53,853 nt of DNA from Bryobacterales bacterium (GTDB lineage: Bacteria > Acidobacteriota > Terriglobia > Bryobacterales > Bryobacteraceae): positions 892-54,744 of the forward strand of contig DNFG01000336.1 of assembly GCA_003487005.1 (NCBI GenBank). The letters are read 5' to 3'. Below, in pieces: positions 25,051-35,718 of the stretch; the stretch's first letter is position 1; each line of letters starts with the position of its first letter. Both the position numbers and the translations under genes were made by a program. The notes beneath the pieces are model-generated. The model saw only the letters and a list, made by a program, of their open reading frames with translations, made no database searches and had not been told where the DNA came from.

Positions 25051-26478
25051 TTAGTAGCGGTAGTGCTCGGACTTGTAGGGGCCGTCGACGGAAACTCCGA
25101 GGTATTCGGCCTGCTTTTCGGTGAGGCGGGTCAGTTTGACGCCGATTTTCTCGAGGTGGAGGCGGGCCACTTCTTCGTCGAGTTTCTTCGGGAGGGTGTA
25201 GACGCCGATGGCGTACACGTCCTTGTTCTTCCAGAGGTCGATTTGGGCGAGCGTCTGGTTGGCGAAGGAGTTGGACATGACGAAGCTGGGGTGGCCGGTG
25301 GCGCAGCCGAGGTTGACGAGGCGGCCTTCGGCGAGCATGAAGATGGCGCGGCCGTCGGGCATGGTGTACTTGTCGACCTGGGGCTTGATGTTCTCCTTGA
25401 CGACGCCGGGGGCGTTGTTGAGGCGATCGACCTGGATTTCGTTATCGAAGTGGCCGATGTTGCAGACGATGGCCTGGTCCTTCATGTTGAGCATGTGCTC
25501 GAGGGTGATGACGTCGCAGTTGCCGGTGGTGGTGACGTAGATGTCGCCGCGGCCGAGGGTGTCTTCGATGGTGGTGACTTCGAAGCCTTCCATGGCGGCC
25601 TGGAGGGCGTTGATGGGGTCGATTTCGGTGACGATGACGCGGGCGCCGAAGCCGCGGAGGGAGTGGGCCGAGCCCTTGCCGACATCGCCATAGCCGCAGA
25701 TGACGGCGACCTTGCCGGCGACCATGACGTCGGTGGCGCGCTTGATGCCGTCGGAGAGCGATTCGCGGCAGCCGTAGAGGTTGTCGAACTTCGATTTGGT
25801 GACGGAATCGTTCACGTTGATGGCGGGAACGAGCAGTTTGCCGGCTTCCATCATCTTGTAGAGGCGGTGGACACCGGTGGTGGTCTCCTCGGAGACGCCG
25901 CGCCAGGCTTTGACGAGTTCGGTCCAGCGGGTGGGATTTTCGGCGTGAACCTGCTTGAGGAGGTCCTTGATGACCTTTTCTTCATGGCTGGAGGAGGGGG
26001 TGTTGACCCAATCGGAGCCGTGTTCGAGTTCGTAGCCCTTGTGAATGAGGAGGGTGACGTCGCCGCCGTCGTCGACGACGAGTTCAGGACCGAGACCGCC
26101 GGGGTGGCTGACTGCCTGGTAGGTGCACCACCAGTATTCTTCGAGGGTCTCACCCTTCCAGGCGAAGACGGGGACGCCGGCTTTGGCGATGGCGGCGGCG
26201 GCGTGATCCTGGGTGGAGAAGATGTTGCAACTGGCCCAGCGGACGTCGGCGCCGAGATCGACCAGGGTCTCGATGAGCACCGCGGTCTGGATGGTCATGT
26301 GCAGCGAACCAGTGATCCGGACGCCGGCGAGGGGCTTTTCGGCTGCGTATTTCTTGCGGATCGACATCAAGCCGGGCATTTCGGCTTCCGCGATGGTGAT
26401 CTCCTTGCGGCCCCAATCGGCCAGGGAGAGGTCGGCGACCTTGTAGTCGGCCGAAACAGGGGTCAGAGTGGTGCTCAT
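25051..26478 (-). CDS. ahcY: Adenosylhomocysteinase (SAH hydrolase)
   Basis: Cleaves S-adenosylhomocysteine to homocysteine and adenosine, removing the inhibitor of methyltransferases. 475 residues, normal long bacterial form. Substrate-binding [16 protein letters not shown] and [17 protein letters not shown]-binding [10 protein letters not shown]; catalytic region [19 protein letters not shown]-terminal Lys/Tyr NAD contacts in [11 protein letters not shown]. Start ATG at 26478 with GAGGAG before it. Divergent from a fused ArsR-methyltransferase regulator, which makes SAH/SAM-responsive control likely. Confidence 0.97.
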   Translation of the reverse strand: MSTTLTPVSADYKVADLSLADWGRKEITIAEAEMPGLMSIRKKYAAEKPLAGVRITGSLHMTIQTAVLIETLVDLGADVRWASCNIFSTQDHAAAAIAKAGVPVFAWKGETLEEYWWCTYQAVSHPGGLGPELVVDDGGDVTLLIHKGYELEHGSDWVNTPSSSHEEKVIKDLLKQVHAENPTRWTELVKAWRGVSEETTTGVHRLYKMMEAGKLLVPAINVNDSVTKSKFDNLYGCRESLSDGIKRATDVMVAGKVAVICGYGDVGKGSAHSLRGFGARVIVTEIDPINALQAAMEGFEVTTIEDTLGRGDIYVTTTGNCDVITLEHMLNMKDQAIVCNIGHFDNEIQVDRLNNAPGVVKENIKPQVDKYTMPDGRAIFMLAEGRLVNLGCATGHPSFVMSNSFANQTLAQIDLWKNKDVYAIGVYTLPKKLDEEVARLHLEKIGVKLTRLTEKQAEYLGVSVDGPYKSEHYRY

Positions 26479-26543
26479 CCTTGCTCCTCTAGTTTGAAAT
26501 CGGTATCTGAGGGACCAACAGGCAGTCCCGCCTCAAATCACGC

Positions 26544-26561
26544 TATCGTTCAATCACGATA
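26544..26561. promoter_or_regulatory. Candidate operator between ahcY and the ArsR-methyltransferase gene
   Basis: TATCGTTCAATCACGATA is a perfect inverted repeat (TATCGT / ACGATA, 6-base spacer). ATATGTTGATAT continues right after it. It sits in the 110-base divergent region and is the only AT-rich palindrome there, so it is the natural binding site for the ArsR-type HTH encoded to its right. Confidence 0.55.
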
Positions 26562-26588
26562 TGTTGATATATTAGTGGATGCGCGCCT

Positions 26589-27530
26589 GTGCCGTCAATC
26601 CTCAAAACTTTTCGTTTACTTGCCGATCCGAACCGGCTGCGGCTCTTGCTGTTGCTGGAGCAGGAGGAGTTGTCGGTGGCGGAGTTGCAGGAGATTCTGT
26701 CGCTGGGGCAGAGCACGATCTCGACGCATCTGGCGCAGTTGAAGGCGGAGGAACTGGTGGAGGACCGGCGGACGGGGAAGCACGTTCTGTACCGAATGAA
26801 GCCGATTGGGATTGCGGGGTTGCTGGATGTATTGAGGCAGGGGGCGCGGGAGATCCCCGAAGCGGGGCTGGACGCCGCGGCGCTGAGGCTGGTGCTGGCG
26901 CGGCGGCGGGACAAAGTCCGGGCGTATTTTGATGAACTTGCGGGGAAGTTCGGGCGGCATTACGTGCCGGGGCGGTCATGGAAAGGGCTGGCAGAGACGT
27001 TACTGAAGCTGTTGCCACCGCTGGTGATTGCAGATTTGGGGGCGGGCGAGGGGATGATGGCGCAGTTGCTGGCGCAGAGGGCGGAGCGGGTGATCGCGGT
27101 GGACAGTTCGGAGAAGATGGTGGAATTCGGGGCGGGCCTGGCGCGGAAGCATGGTCTGGAGAACCTGGATTACCGTCTGGGGGACATGGAACAGCTACCG
27201 ATTGAGGATGAAAGCGTGGACGTGGCCTTTTTTTCACAATCGCTGCATCATGCGCCACATCCGGAGCGGGCGCTGGGGGAGGCGCACCGGATTTTGCGGC
27301 CCGGGGGGCGGATCGCGGTGCTGGATCTGGTGAAGCATCACTTCGAGGAAGCGCGGGAGTTGTACGCGGATTTGTGGCTGGGTTTCAGCGAAGCTGAACT
27401 GACGGGGCTGATGGAGGGGGCGGGTTTTTTGTGTTGCGAGACGGCGATCGTCCACCGGGAAGAACAGGCGCCGCACTTGCAGACGCTGCTGGCGACGGGC
27501 GACAAGCCGCCCGCGCGCGTGCGAAACTGA
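26589..27530 (+). CDS. ArsR-family HTH regulator fused to a SAM-dependent methyltransferase domain
   Basis: 313 residues from a GTG start at 26589. Winged HTH at about residues 1-75 (FRLLADPNRLRLLLLLEQEELSVAELQ...LGQSTISTHLAQLKAEELVEDRRTGKHVLYRM). The methyltransferase domain starts near residue 145 with VIADLGAGEGMMAQLL and the acidic residue in VIAVDSSEKMVEF, and has Methyltransf_11-like blocks (DVAFFSQSLHHAPHPERALGEAHRILRPGG). ArsR regulators with this fusion, and SahR in Proteobacteria, control methionine-cycle genes and sense SAH or SAM (family knowledge). Divergence from ahcY supports that role here. Confidence 0.88.
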   Translation: MPSILKTFRLLADPNRLRLLLLLEQEELSVAELQEILSLGQSTISTHLAQLKAEELVEDRRTGKHVLYRMKPIGIAGLLDVLRQGAREIPEAGLDAAALRLVLARRRDKVRAYFDELAGKFGRHYVPGRSWKGLAETLLKLLPPLVIADLGAGEGMMAQLLAQRAERVIAVDSSEKMVEFGAGLARKHGLENLDYRLGDMEQLPIEDESVDVAFFSQSLHHAPHPERALGEAHRILRPGGRIAVLDLVKHHFEEARELYADLWLGFSEAELTGLMEGAGFLCCETAIVHREEQAPHLQTLLATGDKPPARVRN

Positions 27531-27551
27531 AAAGATTAGAGGATTGAGCAA

Positions 27552-28871
27552 TTGGCACTAGTTGAAGGCTGCACCCACGAACTCGAGATCACCATCCCCG
27601 CCGAGGCGATGGCCGAGGAAAGCGCGAAAGTCGAGCTGAACGTCCAGAAGAAGGCCCACCTGAAAGGCTTTCGTCCGGGCAAGGCGCCGATCAGCGTGAT
27701 TCGAAAGAACTTCGAGGTCGAGATCCGGCAGGAGGTTCTGGAGAACCTGATTCCGAAGCTGATCGATTCCGCCTGTGAAAAGGAAGGATTGCACGTGGTG
27801 AGCCGGCCGGAAGTCAAGGATTTGCACTTCCATGACGACGGATCGGTCCATTTCAAGACGCGTTTCGACGTGGCGGCGGATTTCGAGTTGAAGGAAGTCC
27901 GGGGTCTGGAAGTGGCGTACGCGGAGCCGGAAGTGACGGACGAGGACGTCGAGAAGCGCCTGCAGGATTTGCGGGAGGCGCGAGCGGAACTGGTGAATGT
28001 GGATCCGCGTCCGGCGCAGGACGGCGACCACTGCCAGGTGTCGCTGGAATCGATTGCAGGACTCGACGGTGCACCGATCAAGCAGGACGACCTGAACATC
28101 GAAATCGGATCGGAGCAGACGATGGCGCCCTTCACGGAGGCGCTGCGCGGGGCCGAACCGGGCGATGAGCGCGAGGCGGAGGTCAGCTATCCCGAGGATT
28201 ACGCGGCGGAGAATCTGGCGGGCAAGACGGTCCGGTTCAAGATCACGCTGAAGACGATCCGGCTGAAGGAGATGCCTGAGCTGAACGATGAATTCGCGCA
28301 GGACGTGGGCGACTTCACGACGCTGGAGGAACTGAAGGACGAAATCCGGAAGGCGATCTTCCGGGAGCGGGAGTACATGGCGCAGACCGAGGCGAAGAAT
28401 GCGCTGATCGAGAAGTTGATCGACCTGCACGAATTCGCGGTGCCGGAATCGTACGTGGACCAGCAGTTGCAGAACAATCTCGAGAATCAGTTGCGGTCGC
28501 TGGCGGCGCAGGGGGCGGACGTCAAGAAACTGGCGAGCGGGATTGACTGGGCCAAGTACAAGGAAAATCAGGGAGACCGGGCGCGGCGGGACGTCCGGGG
28601 TTCGCTGGTGCTGGGTAAGATAGCGAGTTCGGAGTCGATTCATCCCACGCAGGACGAGGTGGACGCCGAGGTGCAGCGGATGGCGCGGCAGCAGCGTGAA
28701 CCGGTGGCGGCGGTCCGGATGAAGCTGGAAAAAGATGGTTCGCTGGACCGGATTGCGAACCGGATCCGGACGGAGAAGGTGCTGAGTTTCCTGTTCGAGC
28801 ACGCGGTGAAGGTGGCTCCGGCGCCGGTGGAGGAAGGGACCGAGGGGGAGGCCCAGAACGAAAGCGCCTAA
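27552..28871 (+). CDS. tig: Trigger factor chaperone
   Basis: Ribosome-bound peptidyl-prolyl isomerase and holdase. 439 residues from a TTG at 27552 with GAGG upstream. Ribosome-binding signature GFRPGKAPISVIRKNF (about residues 38-53); PPIase domain near 150-235; C-terminal arms with PELNDEFAQDVGDF and the helical LEELKDEIRKAI. The acidic tail ends in EEGTEGEAQNESA. It begins 21 bases after the ArsR-methyltransferase gene, and clpX follows without the usual clpP between. Confidence 0.95.
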   Translation: MALVEGCTHELEITIPAEAMAEESAKVELNVQKKAHLKGFRPGKAPISVIRKNFEVEIRQEVLENLIPKLIDSACEKEGLHVVSRPEVKDLHFHDDGSVHFKTRFDVAADFELKEVRGLEVAYAEPEVTDEDVEKRLQDLREARAELVNVDPRPAQDGDHCQVSLESIAGLDGAPIKQDDLNIEIGSEQTMAPFTEALRGAEPGDEREAEVSYPEDYAAENLAGKTVRFKITLKTIRLKEMPELNDEFAQDVGDFTTLEELKDEIRKAIFREREYMAQTEAKNALIEKLIDLHEFAVPESYVDQQLQNNLENQLRSLAAQGADVKKLASGIDWAKYKENQGDRARRDVRGSLVLGKIASSESIHPTQDEVDAEVQRMARQQREPVAAVRMKLEKDGSLDRIANRIRTEKVLSFLFEHAVKVAPAPVEEGTEGEAQNESA

Positions 28872-28973
28872 TTCTGTCGTTGCTCCAGACCCCGAATGGA
28901 TGAATAATGGAGTTAGCGGTGAAGCGGGAGGCTGGCGGCGGTTTGCGGCCCGGCCCCGGCTGAGGAGCACTTT

Positions 28974-30248
28974 GTGAAGCGGTCCGGAAGCGACGAAACT
29001 TTACGCTGTTCTTTTTGTCATAAAAGCCAGGATGTGGTTGGGAAGCTGATCTCGTCTCCCAGCGACTATCCCCGTGCCTACATTTGTGACGAGTGCATCG
29101 CCGTTTGCAACTCGATTCTTGAGGACGACCGTCCGGAGAAGCCCTATGGAGCGCCGCACAAGCTCCCCAAGCCCCTGGAGATCCGGGAGTATCTGGATCA
29201 GTACGTGATCGGGCAGGACGCCACCAAGAAGAAGTTGGCGGTGGCGGTGTACAACCACTACAAGCGGATCCAGATGAACCGGCAACGTGCTGGCGAAGTG
29301 GAACTGTCGAAGTCGAACATTCTGCTGATCGGGCCGACGGGCACGGGCAAGACGTTGCTGGCGCAGACGCTGGCGCGGATTCTGGACGTGCCGTTTGCGA
29401 TCGTGGACGCGACGACGCTGACCGAGGCGGGCTACGTGGGCGAAGATGTGGAAAACATAATTCTTCGCCTGTTGCAGAACGCCGATTGGGATGTCCAGCG
29501 GGCGCAGACCGGCATCATCTACATCGATGAAATCGACAAGGTGAGCCGGAAGGACGAGAACCCGTCGATCACGCGCGACGTGTCGGGTGAAGGGGTGCAG
29601 CAGGCGCTGCTGAAGATTCTGGAAGGGACGGTGGCGAATGTGCCGCCGCAGGGCGGGCGGAAGCACCCGCACCAGGAGTTCACACCGATCGACACGACGA
29701 ATATCCTGTTCATCTGCGGCGGGGCGTTCGTCGGACTCGAGAAGATCATCAGCCGGCGAGTGGGCCGGAAGTCGATGGGCTTCAAGAGCGGGGAAGCGCC
29801 GGTGGCGGAAGCGATCCGGCGGGCGACGCCGCAGCACCGGGACATGACGCTGCTGGAGCAGTTGCAGCCTGAAGACCTGATCCGGTACGGGTTCATTCCC
29901 GAGTTTATTGGCCGGATGCCGGTTTGCGGGGTGCTGGAAGATCTGGACCGGGCGGCGCTGGTGGAGATTCTGACGAAGCCGAAGAACTCGGTGATCCGGC
30001 AGTACCAGCGAATGTTCGAGTACGAGAATGTTAAACTGAAGTTCAGCGACGACGCCCTGGAATGTATCGCCGAGCAGGCGCTGCAGAGGAAGGTGGGGGC
30101 TCGGGGCCTGCGGATGATTCTGGAAGAGCTGATGCTTGACCTGATGTATTATATTCCTTCCTACAAGAAGGTCCGCGAGTTCCTCGTCACCAAGGAGATG
30201 GTCCTCTCGCAGAAGATCAACTGGGCGTTGCTCGAGAAGGCTGGCTGA
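28974..30248 (+). CDS. clpX: ATP-dependent Clp protease ATP-binding subunit ClpX
   Basis: AAA+ unfoldase. 424 residues from a GTG at 28974 (AGGAG upstream). N-terminal zinc finger with two CxxC pairs ([18 protein letters not shown]); Walker A GPTGTGKT; Walker [10 protein letters not shown]; sensor and C-terminal domains complete. The ClpP-docking loop reads RKSMGFKSG, so the usual I/L-G-F tripeptide is MGF. No clpP lies in the tig-clpX interval (102 bases), although that is its normal site. The partner peptidase must be elsewhere, if present. Confidence 0.97.
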   Translation: MKRSGSDETLRCSFCHKSQDVVGKLISSPSDYPRAYICDECIAVCNSILEDDRPEKPYGAPHKLPKPLEIREYLDQYVIGQDATKKKLAVAVYNHYKRIQMNRQRAGEVELSKSNILLIGPTGTGKTLLAQTLARILDVPFAIVDATTLTEAGYVGEDVENIILRLLQNADWDVQRAQTGIIYIDEIDKVSRKDENPSITRDVSGEGVQQALLKILEGTVANVPPQGGRKHPHQEFTPIDTTNILFICGGAFVGLEKIISRRVGRKSMGFKSGEAPVAEAIRRATPQHRDMTLLEQLQPEDLIRYGFIPEFIGRMPVCGVLEDLDRAALVEILTKPKNSVIRQYQRMFEYENVKLKFSDDALECIAEQALQRKVGARGLRMILEELMLDLMYYIPSYKKVREFLVTKEMVLSQKINWALLEKAG

Positions 30249-30414
30249 TCCGCCTTTTCGCTGCCGCCTGCCCCATCCGGACCGGAACACGTCCCCGCAG
30301 AGGGGCGGCCCGGCCGTGCCGTCATCGTCCGTGCCCGGCGTGATCGTTGTACGCTGGAGGCGGGCCCCACAACAGGAATCAAACCCGAGACTGGAATTCA
30401 TCCAAAGAAACACG

Positions 30415-32880
30415 ATGAGCAGCGCAAGAGAGAAGTCCGAGAGCCGCCGCCTCCCCATGATGCCGATCCGAGACGTGGTCATTTTCCCGCACATGATGAC
30501 GCCGTTCGTCGTCGGCCGGGAGTCGAGCGTCCGCGCCCTGGAAGAAGCGTTCATGGGGGACAAGAAGATCTTCCTGGCGACGCAGCATGACGCGAGCGTG
30601 GATGAACCGCGTCCGGAGGACATTTACCAGGTGGGCACGATCGCGACGATCGTGCAGCATGTCCGGATGCCGGACGGCAACATCAAGGTGCTGGTGGAGG
30701 GTGTCGAGCGGGGCAAGATCATCTCGGTGGGCGATGACGAGGGTTACTTCCGGGCGGTGGTTCGCACGTACCCGGCGCAGGTGGAAGTGAGTCCGATTCT
30801 GGAATCGCTGACGACGCGGGTGAATTCGCTGTTCGAGCAGTATGTCAAGCTGAGCCAGAACGTCAACTACGAGACGATGATCGCGGCGATCCGGGTCGAG
30901 GATCCTGGCAAACTGGCCGACACGGTGGGCGCGAATCTGCAGTTGACGATCGAAGAGAAGCAGGAACTGCTCGAGATTTTCGATCCGATCGACCGGTTGA
31001 CGCGCGTGGCGGACATGCTCGACATCGAGATCGAAAAGCTGAACGTGGACCGGACGATCCAGGGCCGCGTGAAGCGGCAGATGGAGAAGGCGCAGAAAGA
31101 GTACTACCTCAACGAGAAGATCAAGGCGATCCAGAAGGAGTTGGGGCGAGGCGAGAAGAGCGAATACGACGATCTGCGCAAGCGGATCGAAGCGGCCGGA
31201 ATGAGCCCGGACGCGAAAGACAAGGCGATGGCGGAACTGCGGCGCCTGGAGCAGATGCCCCCCATGTCGGCCGAATCGACGGTGTCGCGCAACTATCTGG
31301 ACTGGATGCTGGCGGTTCCGTGGAAGAAGAAGTCGAAGGAAATTCGCGATCTCCGGTTCGCGGAGCAGGTGCTGAACGCGGATCATTACGGTCTGGAGAA
31401 GATCAAAGAGCGCATTCTGGAGTTTCTGGCGGTCCGGCGGCTGGTGAAGAATCCGAAGGGGTCGATCCTTTGTTTTGTTGGGCCTCCGGGTGTTGGCAAG
31501 ACCTCGCTGGGGATGTCGATTGCGAAAGCGACGGGCCGGCAGTTCGTGCGGTTGTCGCTGGGCGGCGTCCGGGACGAAGCCGAAGTGCGGGGCCACCGGC
31601 GGACGTACATTGGCGCGCTGCCGGGGCAGATTTTGCAGATGATGAAGAAGGCCGGCGCGCGAAATCCGGTGTTTATGCTGGATGAAATCGACAAGATGTC
31701 GACCGATTTCCGCGGCGACCCGTCGGCGGCGTTGCTGGAGGTGCTGGATCCGGAACAGAACTTCATGTTCATGGATCACTACCTCGATGTGGAGTATGAC
31801 CTGAGCGAAGTCTTCTTCATCGCGACGGCGAATGTGATGCACACGATTCCGCCGGCGCTGCAGGACCGGATGGAAGTGATCCGGCTGTCGGGCTACACCG
31901 AACTCGAGAAGATGGAGATTGCGCGGCGGTTCCTGGTGCCGAAACAGATGAAGGCGACCGGGATGGACGACGTGCATCTGAAGATCGAAGACGCGGGATT
32001 GTTGACGCTGATTCAGGGCTATACGCGGGAAGCGGGGGTCCGGAATCTGGAGCGCGAAGTGGGCAACGTGTGCCGCAAAGTGGCGCGTTTGATGGTGAAC
32101 GCGCAGTCGGAAGCGGAAGTGAAGGCGGAGCAGGGCGATCAGACGCCGGCTCCGGAGTTCGCGCAGGTGGTGGTGGACGAGCCCAAGGTGAGTGAGTTAT
32201 TGGGTCCGGCGCGGTTCCGCGACCTGATGGCCGACAAGCGGCCCGAAGTCGGCGCAGCGAACGGGTTGGCGTGGACGGAAGTCGGCGGGCAGTTGCTGAC
32301 GACGGAAGCGACGATCATGGATGGCCGGGGCCGGCTGACGACGACCGGGAAGCTGGGCGATGTGATGCAGGAGTCGGCGCAGGCGGCGATGAGTTTCGTG
32401 CGTTCGCGGGCGTCGATGCTGGGGTTGCCGAAGGATTTCTACCGGCATCTGGACATTCACATTCACGTGCCGGAGGGCGCGATTCCGAAGGACGGCCCGT
32501 CGGCGGGCATCACGATTGCGACGACGATCAGTTCGGCGCTGACGAAGATCGCGGTGCGCCGGGACGTGGCAATGACGGGCGAGATTACGCTGCGCGGCAA
32601 GGTGCTGCCGATTGGTGGGGTGAAGGAGAAACTGCTCGCCGCCCACCGTCACGGCATATTCGAGGCGATTTTGCCGCAGGAAAACGAGAAAGATCTGGCG
32701 GATGTGCCAGAGAATATCCGGAAGGACATGAAGCTGCATTTCGTGCAGTCGATGGACGAGGTATTGCGGATTGCGCTCGCGGAGGATCTGGCCGCGCATG
32801 CGGCGAAGGCCGAGGCGGCGCAGGCCGTGGAAGTGCCGGTGGTGGAAGCCCCGGCATCCGGAGAAAAGCGGGCCCATTAG
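30415..32880 (+). CDS. lon: ATP-dependent protease Lon
   Basis: 821 residues from the ATG at 30415 ([35 protein letters not shown]). N-domain to ~320; AAA+ domain with Walker [10 protein letters not shown] and Walker [10 protein letters not shown]; protease domain with catalytic Ser in [10 protein letters not shown] and Lys in [10 protein letters not shown]. An insertion of about 25 residues rich in Glu, Ala and Gln ([19 protein letters not shown]) separates the AAA lid from the protease domain. A further 99 in-frame bases upstream lack family similarity. It is in the tig-clpX-lon order. Confidence 0.97.
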   Translation: MSSAREKSESRRLPMMPIRDVVIFPHMMTPFVVGRESSVRALEEAFMGDKKIFLATQHDASVDEPRPEDIYQVGTIATIVQHVRMPDGNIKVLVEGVERGKIISVGDDEGYFRAVVRTYPAQVEVSPILESLTTRVNSLFEQYVKLSQNVNYETMIAAIRVEDPGKLADTVGANLQLTIEEKQELLEIFDPIDRLTRVADMLDIEIEKLNVDRTIQGRVKRQMEKAQKEYYLNEKIKAIQKELGRGEKSEYDDLRKRIEAAGMSPDAKDKAMAELRRLEQMPPMSAESTVSRNYLDWMLAVPWKKKSKEIRDLRFAEQVLNADHYGLEKIKERILEFLAVRRLVKNPKGSILCFVGPPGVGKTSLGMSIAKATGRQFVRLSLGGVRDEAEVRGHRRTYIGALPGQILQMMKKAGARNPVFMLDEIDKMSTDFRGDPSAALLEVLDPEQNFMFMDHYLDVEYDLSEVFFIATANVMHTIPPALQDRMEVIRLSGYTELEKMEIARRFLVPKQMKATGMDDVHLKIEDAGLLTLIQGYTREAGVRNLEREVGNVCRKVARLMVNAQSEAEVKAEQGDQTPAPEFAQVVVDEPKVSELLGPARFRDLMADKRPEVGAANGLAWTEVGGQLLTTEATIMDGRGRLTTTGKLGDVMQESAQAAMSFVRSRASMLGLPKDFYRHLDIHIHVPEGAIPKDGPSAGITIATTISSALTKIAVRRDVAMTGEITLRGKVLPIGGVKEKLLAAHRHGIFEAILPQENEKDLADVPENIRKDMKLHFVQSMDEVLRIALAEDLAAHAAKAEAAQAVEVPVVEAPASGEKRAH

Positions 32881-32925
32881 GGCAACCGCGGCCATCCGCG
32901 CCTGCCTCCAAAGGATTTCCCTGGA

Positions 32926-33501
32926 TTGGTAACCCCAGCCGAATTCCTGTTGAGCGCGACCCGGGCGGATCAGTTTCCGTCGCCGGGCCTGCCCGAGATT
33001 GCGTTTTTGGGCCGGTCGAACGTGGGAAAATCGACGCTGCTGAACACCCTGACGGGGCAGAGGCACCTGGCGTATTCATCGAGTACGCCGGGGCGGACGC
33101 AGTCGGTGAATTTTTTCCGGGTCGATGAACGGTTTGTGTTCGTCGATCTTCCGGGGTATGGTTATGCCAAGGCCCCCAAACCGCTGGTGGACTCCTGGAA
33201 GCCGGTGATTGACGCCTACCTCCGGGAGCGGACAGTATTGGCGCTGAGCGTGTTGCTGGTTGACGCGCGGCGTGCGTGGATGGAGTCCGATCTTCAGTTG
33301 AAAGAATGGCTGGAGCATCACGGGCGTCCGTACCTGGTGGTCGCGACCAAGGTGGACAAGCTGAACCAGAAAGAAAAAAGTGCGAGCCAGAAGGCGTTCC
33401 GGGAATACTACCCGGAAGGAGACCTGATCTGGTTTTCGGGCCCCAAGGGCCAAGGAGTGAAAGAGATTTGGCAAGCGATCTGGAAAACACAAAACCGGTA
33501 G
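32926..33501 (+). CDS. engB: Ribosome-biogenesis GTPase EngB (YsxC/YihA)
   Basis: Essential GTPase for 50S assembly. 191 residues from a TTG at 32926, with AAAGGA about 10 bases upstream. G1 [10 protein letters not shown]2 region SSTPGRTQ, G3 DLPGYGYA, G4 TKVD, G5 FSGPKGQG. It follows lon by 45 bases, the usual clp-lon-engB arrangement. The last 34 bases overlap the start proposed for rho. Confidence 0.95.
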   Translation: MVTPAEFLLSATRADQFPSPGLPEIAFLGRSNVGKSTLLNTLTGQRHLAYSSSTPGRTQSVNFFRVDERFVFVDLPGYGYAKAPKPLVDSWKPVIDAYLRERTVLALSVLLVDARRAWMESDLQLKEWLEHHGRPYLVVATKVDKLNQKEKSASQKAFREYYPEGDLIWFSGPKGQGVKEIWQAIWKTQNR

Positions 33502-35078
33502 GCTCCGAAGAAGAGCCGGCCACCCCCCCGAAGCCTGAGACGGAACCGGCCGCGAAGGCATCCGACGGGCCTCCGTCGCGCCGCCGCAGCCCGGAGAGCA
33601 ACGCGAAGGCCGGCTCCGCGAAAGCGAATGACAAACCCGCGGAGAAGGCGGGCGAAAAGGCCCAGGAGAAGCCGCAGGAGAAACCTGCGGAGAAGCCTGC
33701 CGCGAAGGCGTCCGAGGCGGCTCCGGAAAAGGCCGCTGAAGCGCCGAAGCAGGATCCGGCCAAGGCCGCCGACACAGGCAAGAGCGACTACAAGCCGGAA
33801 CTCTCGGGCGGGCTCAACAAGCGCGGCAACCTCGATCTCGGGGAGTTGAAGGAACTGTCGATTTCGACGCTGAACCAGATTGCGCGCGATCTGGGGGTGA
33901 CCGGCGTGGCCGGAATGCGCAAGCAGGAGTTGATCTTCAAGATCCTGCAGACGCAGGCCGAGAAGGCCGGGCTGATCTTCTCCGAGGGCGTGATCGAGTG
34001 TCTGCCGGATGGTTTCGGGTTCCTGCGGGCGCCGGAATACAACTATCTGCCGGGACCGGACGACGTGTATGTGTCGCCTTCGCAGATCCGCCGGTTTGAC
34101 CTTCGGACCGGCGACACGGTTTCGGGTCAGATCCGTCCGCCGAAGGAAGGGGAACGGTACTTCGCCCTCATCAAGGTCGACGCGATCAACTTCGAGCCGC
34201 CGGAGGAGAGCCGCAACAAGATCTTCTTCGACAATCTGACGCCGCTGTATCCGCAGGAGCGGGTGAAGCTGGAGACGTCGAAGGACAACTTCACGGGCCG
34301 GGTGATGGACATGCTGACGCCGATCGGCAAGGGCCAGCGCGCGCTGATCGTGGCGCCCCCCCGGACGGGCAAGACGATGCTGTTGCAGTCGATTGCGCAC
34401 TCAGTGGCGATCAACCACCCGGAGATCGTGCTGATCGTGCTGCTGATCGACGAACGCCCGGAAGAAGTGACGGACATGCAGCGGTCGGTGCGCGGCGAAG
34501 TCATCAGCTCAACGTTTGATGAACCGGCGGCGCGCCACGTCCAGGTGGCTGAAATGGTGATCGAGAAGGCGAAGCGCCTGGTGGAACACAAGCGCGACGT
34601 GGTGATTCTGCTGGATTCGATCACGCGTCTGGCGCGGGCGTACAACACGGTGGTGCCGCCTTCCGGCAAGGTGCTGTCGGGCGGCGTGGACTCGAACGCG
34701 CTGCAGCGGCCGAAGCGGTTCTTCGGCGCGGCGCGCAACATCGAAGAGGGCGGATCGCTCACGATCATTGCGACGGCGCTGATCGACACGGGGTCGCGGA
34801 TGGACGACGTGATCTTCGAGGAGTTCAAGGGCACCGGCAACATGGAAGTGCACCTGGACCGCAAGTTGGTGGACAAGCGCATCTTCCCGGCGATCGACAT
34901 CAACAAGTCGGGCACGCGCAAGGACGAGTTGCTGATCCCGAGAGACGAGTTGAACCGGATCTGGGTGCTGCGCAAAGTACTCGCGCCGCTGTCTCCGGTG
35001 GAGTCGATCGAACTTTTGTTGGACAAATTAGCCAAGACGCGGTCGAATGCCGAATTTTTGGCTAGCATGAGCACTTGA
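33468..35078 (+). CDS. rho: Transcription termination factor Rho with N-terminal low-complexity extension
   Basis: Hexameric RNA helicase that terminates transcription. A TTG at 33468 preceded by AAGGAG gives about 536 residues, versus ~420 in E. coli. Residues 1 to ~105 are an added Ala/Lys/Glu/Pro-rich tract ([21 protein letters not shown]). The normal N-domain begins near [26 protein letters not shown]-binding core [30 protein letters not shown]; Walker [10 protein letters not shown]; Walker [18 protein letters not shown] loop segments intact. Translation probably re-initiates from engB. Confidence 0.95.
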   Translation: MASDLENTKPVGSEEEPATPPKPETEPAAKASDGPPSRRRSPESNAKAGSAKANDKPAEKAGEKAQEKPQEKPAEKPAAKASEAAPEKAAEAPKQDPAKAADTGKSDYKPELSGGLNKRGNLDLGELKELSISTLNQIARDLGVTGVAGMRKQELIFKILQTQAEKAGLIFSEGVIECLPDGFGFLRAPEYNYLPGPDDVYVSPSQIRRFDLRTGDTVSGQIRPPKEGERYFALIKVDAINFEPPEESRNKIFFDNLTPLYPQERVKLETSKDNFTGRVMDMLTPIGKGQRALIVAPPRTGKTMLLQSIAHSVAINHPEIVLIVLLIDERPEEVTDMQRSVRGEVISSTFDEPAARHVQVAEMVIEKAKRLVEHKRDVVILLDSITRLARAYNTVVPPSGKVLSGGVDSNALQRPKRFFGAARNIEEGGSLTIIATALIDTGSRMDDVIFEEFKGTGNMEVHLDRKLVDKRIFPAIDINKSGTRKDELLIPRDELNRIWVLRKVLAPLSPVESIELLLDKLAKTRSNAEFLASMST

Positions 35079-35104
35079 CATGTGCTATAGTTAAAGCTCC
35101 GCCC

Positions 35105-35172
35105 GTGAGGACAGACTCCCACCCCTGTCCTCACACCGCCCAAGGGGGCGAACCTACCCCAGGTTCGCCCCC
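35105..35172 (+). other. Two strong hairpins in the rho 3' region
   Basis: GTGAGGACAG / CTGTCCTCAC (35105-35134) and GGGGGCGAACCT / AGGTTCGCCCCC (35144-35172) are perfect stems of 10 and 12 bases with short loops. Neither is followed by a T-run. They may be a 3' stabilising structure, or a small RNA between the rho stop and the terminator at 35210. Confidence 0.45.
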
Positions 35173-35209
35173 GCCCCATTTCTGGGGTGAGGGCCGAGCG
35201 GAACGGCAA

Positions 35210-35237
35210 GAGGGCGTCAAGCCCTCGTTTTTCTTTT
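35210..35237 (+). terminator. Intrinsic terminator of the tig-to-rho gene run
   Basis: GAGGGC and GCCCTC pair around GTCAA, followed at once by GTTTTTCTTTT. It lies about 130 bases past the rho stop and touches the end of the convergent membrane-protein gene. Confidence 0.8.
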
Positions 35238-35718
35238 AGGAACCTGTAGAATCAGCAGTTTGCGCGGTGCCTGGGGCTTCCGAGCCAGCGGCGGCGGCTT
35301 TGGCTGTGCCGGGTTTGGCGGGGGCCGTGCCCCGCGTGATGAATTCGAGGGCTTCGACTTCATCGGGGCTCCAGGTCTGGGGGGCCATGTTCATCTCACT
35401 GATTCGCAAGCGCATACGCGCATTGTGCATCTGCCAGAGGTGAATCCGGAAGACGATCAGGGCCGCCAGAAAGAGGGCGGCGATGACCGCGCCCGCGAGT
35501 TCCTCGGCCGATTTCCAGTTCTGAGGCACGACGCCGGCATCCTTGAGTACAGCAAAAGCCTGGTGCATGGCCAGCAGGCCGACGAATCCGGCGATGAAGC
35601 GGTCCTCACGCCAGCGCGCCTGCCGGACCATGTGAATGGCCAGCAGGAGCGAGAGGGAGCAGAGAAGGAGAGTCAGGCCCGCGAAGGGGCTGGTTTCGAA
35701 CAGGCGCAGAAGCGTCAT
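35236..35718 (-). CDS. Small integral membrane protein, unknown function
   Basis: 160 residues. About three hydrophobic helices: near residues 13-30 (AGLTLLLCSLSLLLAIHMV), 40-58 (FIAGFVGLLAMHQAFAVL) and 72-92 (LAGAVIAALFLAALIVFRI). A cytoplasmic-type tail follows, ending in an Ala/Pro/Gly-rich stretch. No family recognised. Its ATG overlaps the stop of the double-receiver gene by four bases, so the two are translationally coupled and probably work together in signalling. Confidence 0.65.
   Translation of the reverse strand: MTLLRLFETSPFAGLTLLLCSLSLLLAIHMVRQARWREDRFIAGFVGLLAMHQAFAVLKDAGVVPQNWKSAEELAGAVIAALFLAALIVFRIHLWQMHNARMRLRISEMNMAPQTWSPDEVEALEFITRGTAPAKPGTAKAAAAGSEAPGTAQTADSTGS

Noticed and set aside
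25009..26742. A 577-codon plus-strand open frame opposite ahcY
   Set aside because: Gly/Val/Asp-rich mirror of a perfectly conserved enzyme; it also runs through the bidirectional terminator.
35057..35092. Promoter-like TTGACA and TATAGT after rho
   Set aside because: The two hexamers are only five bases apart, and other pairings give unworkable spacers.
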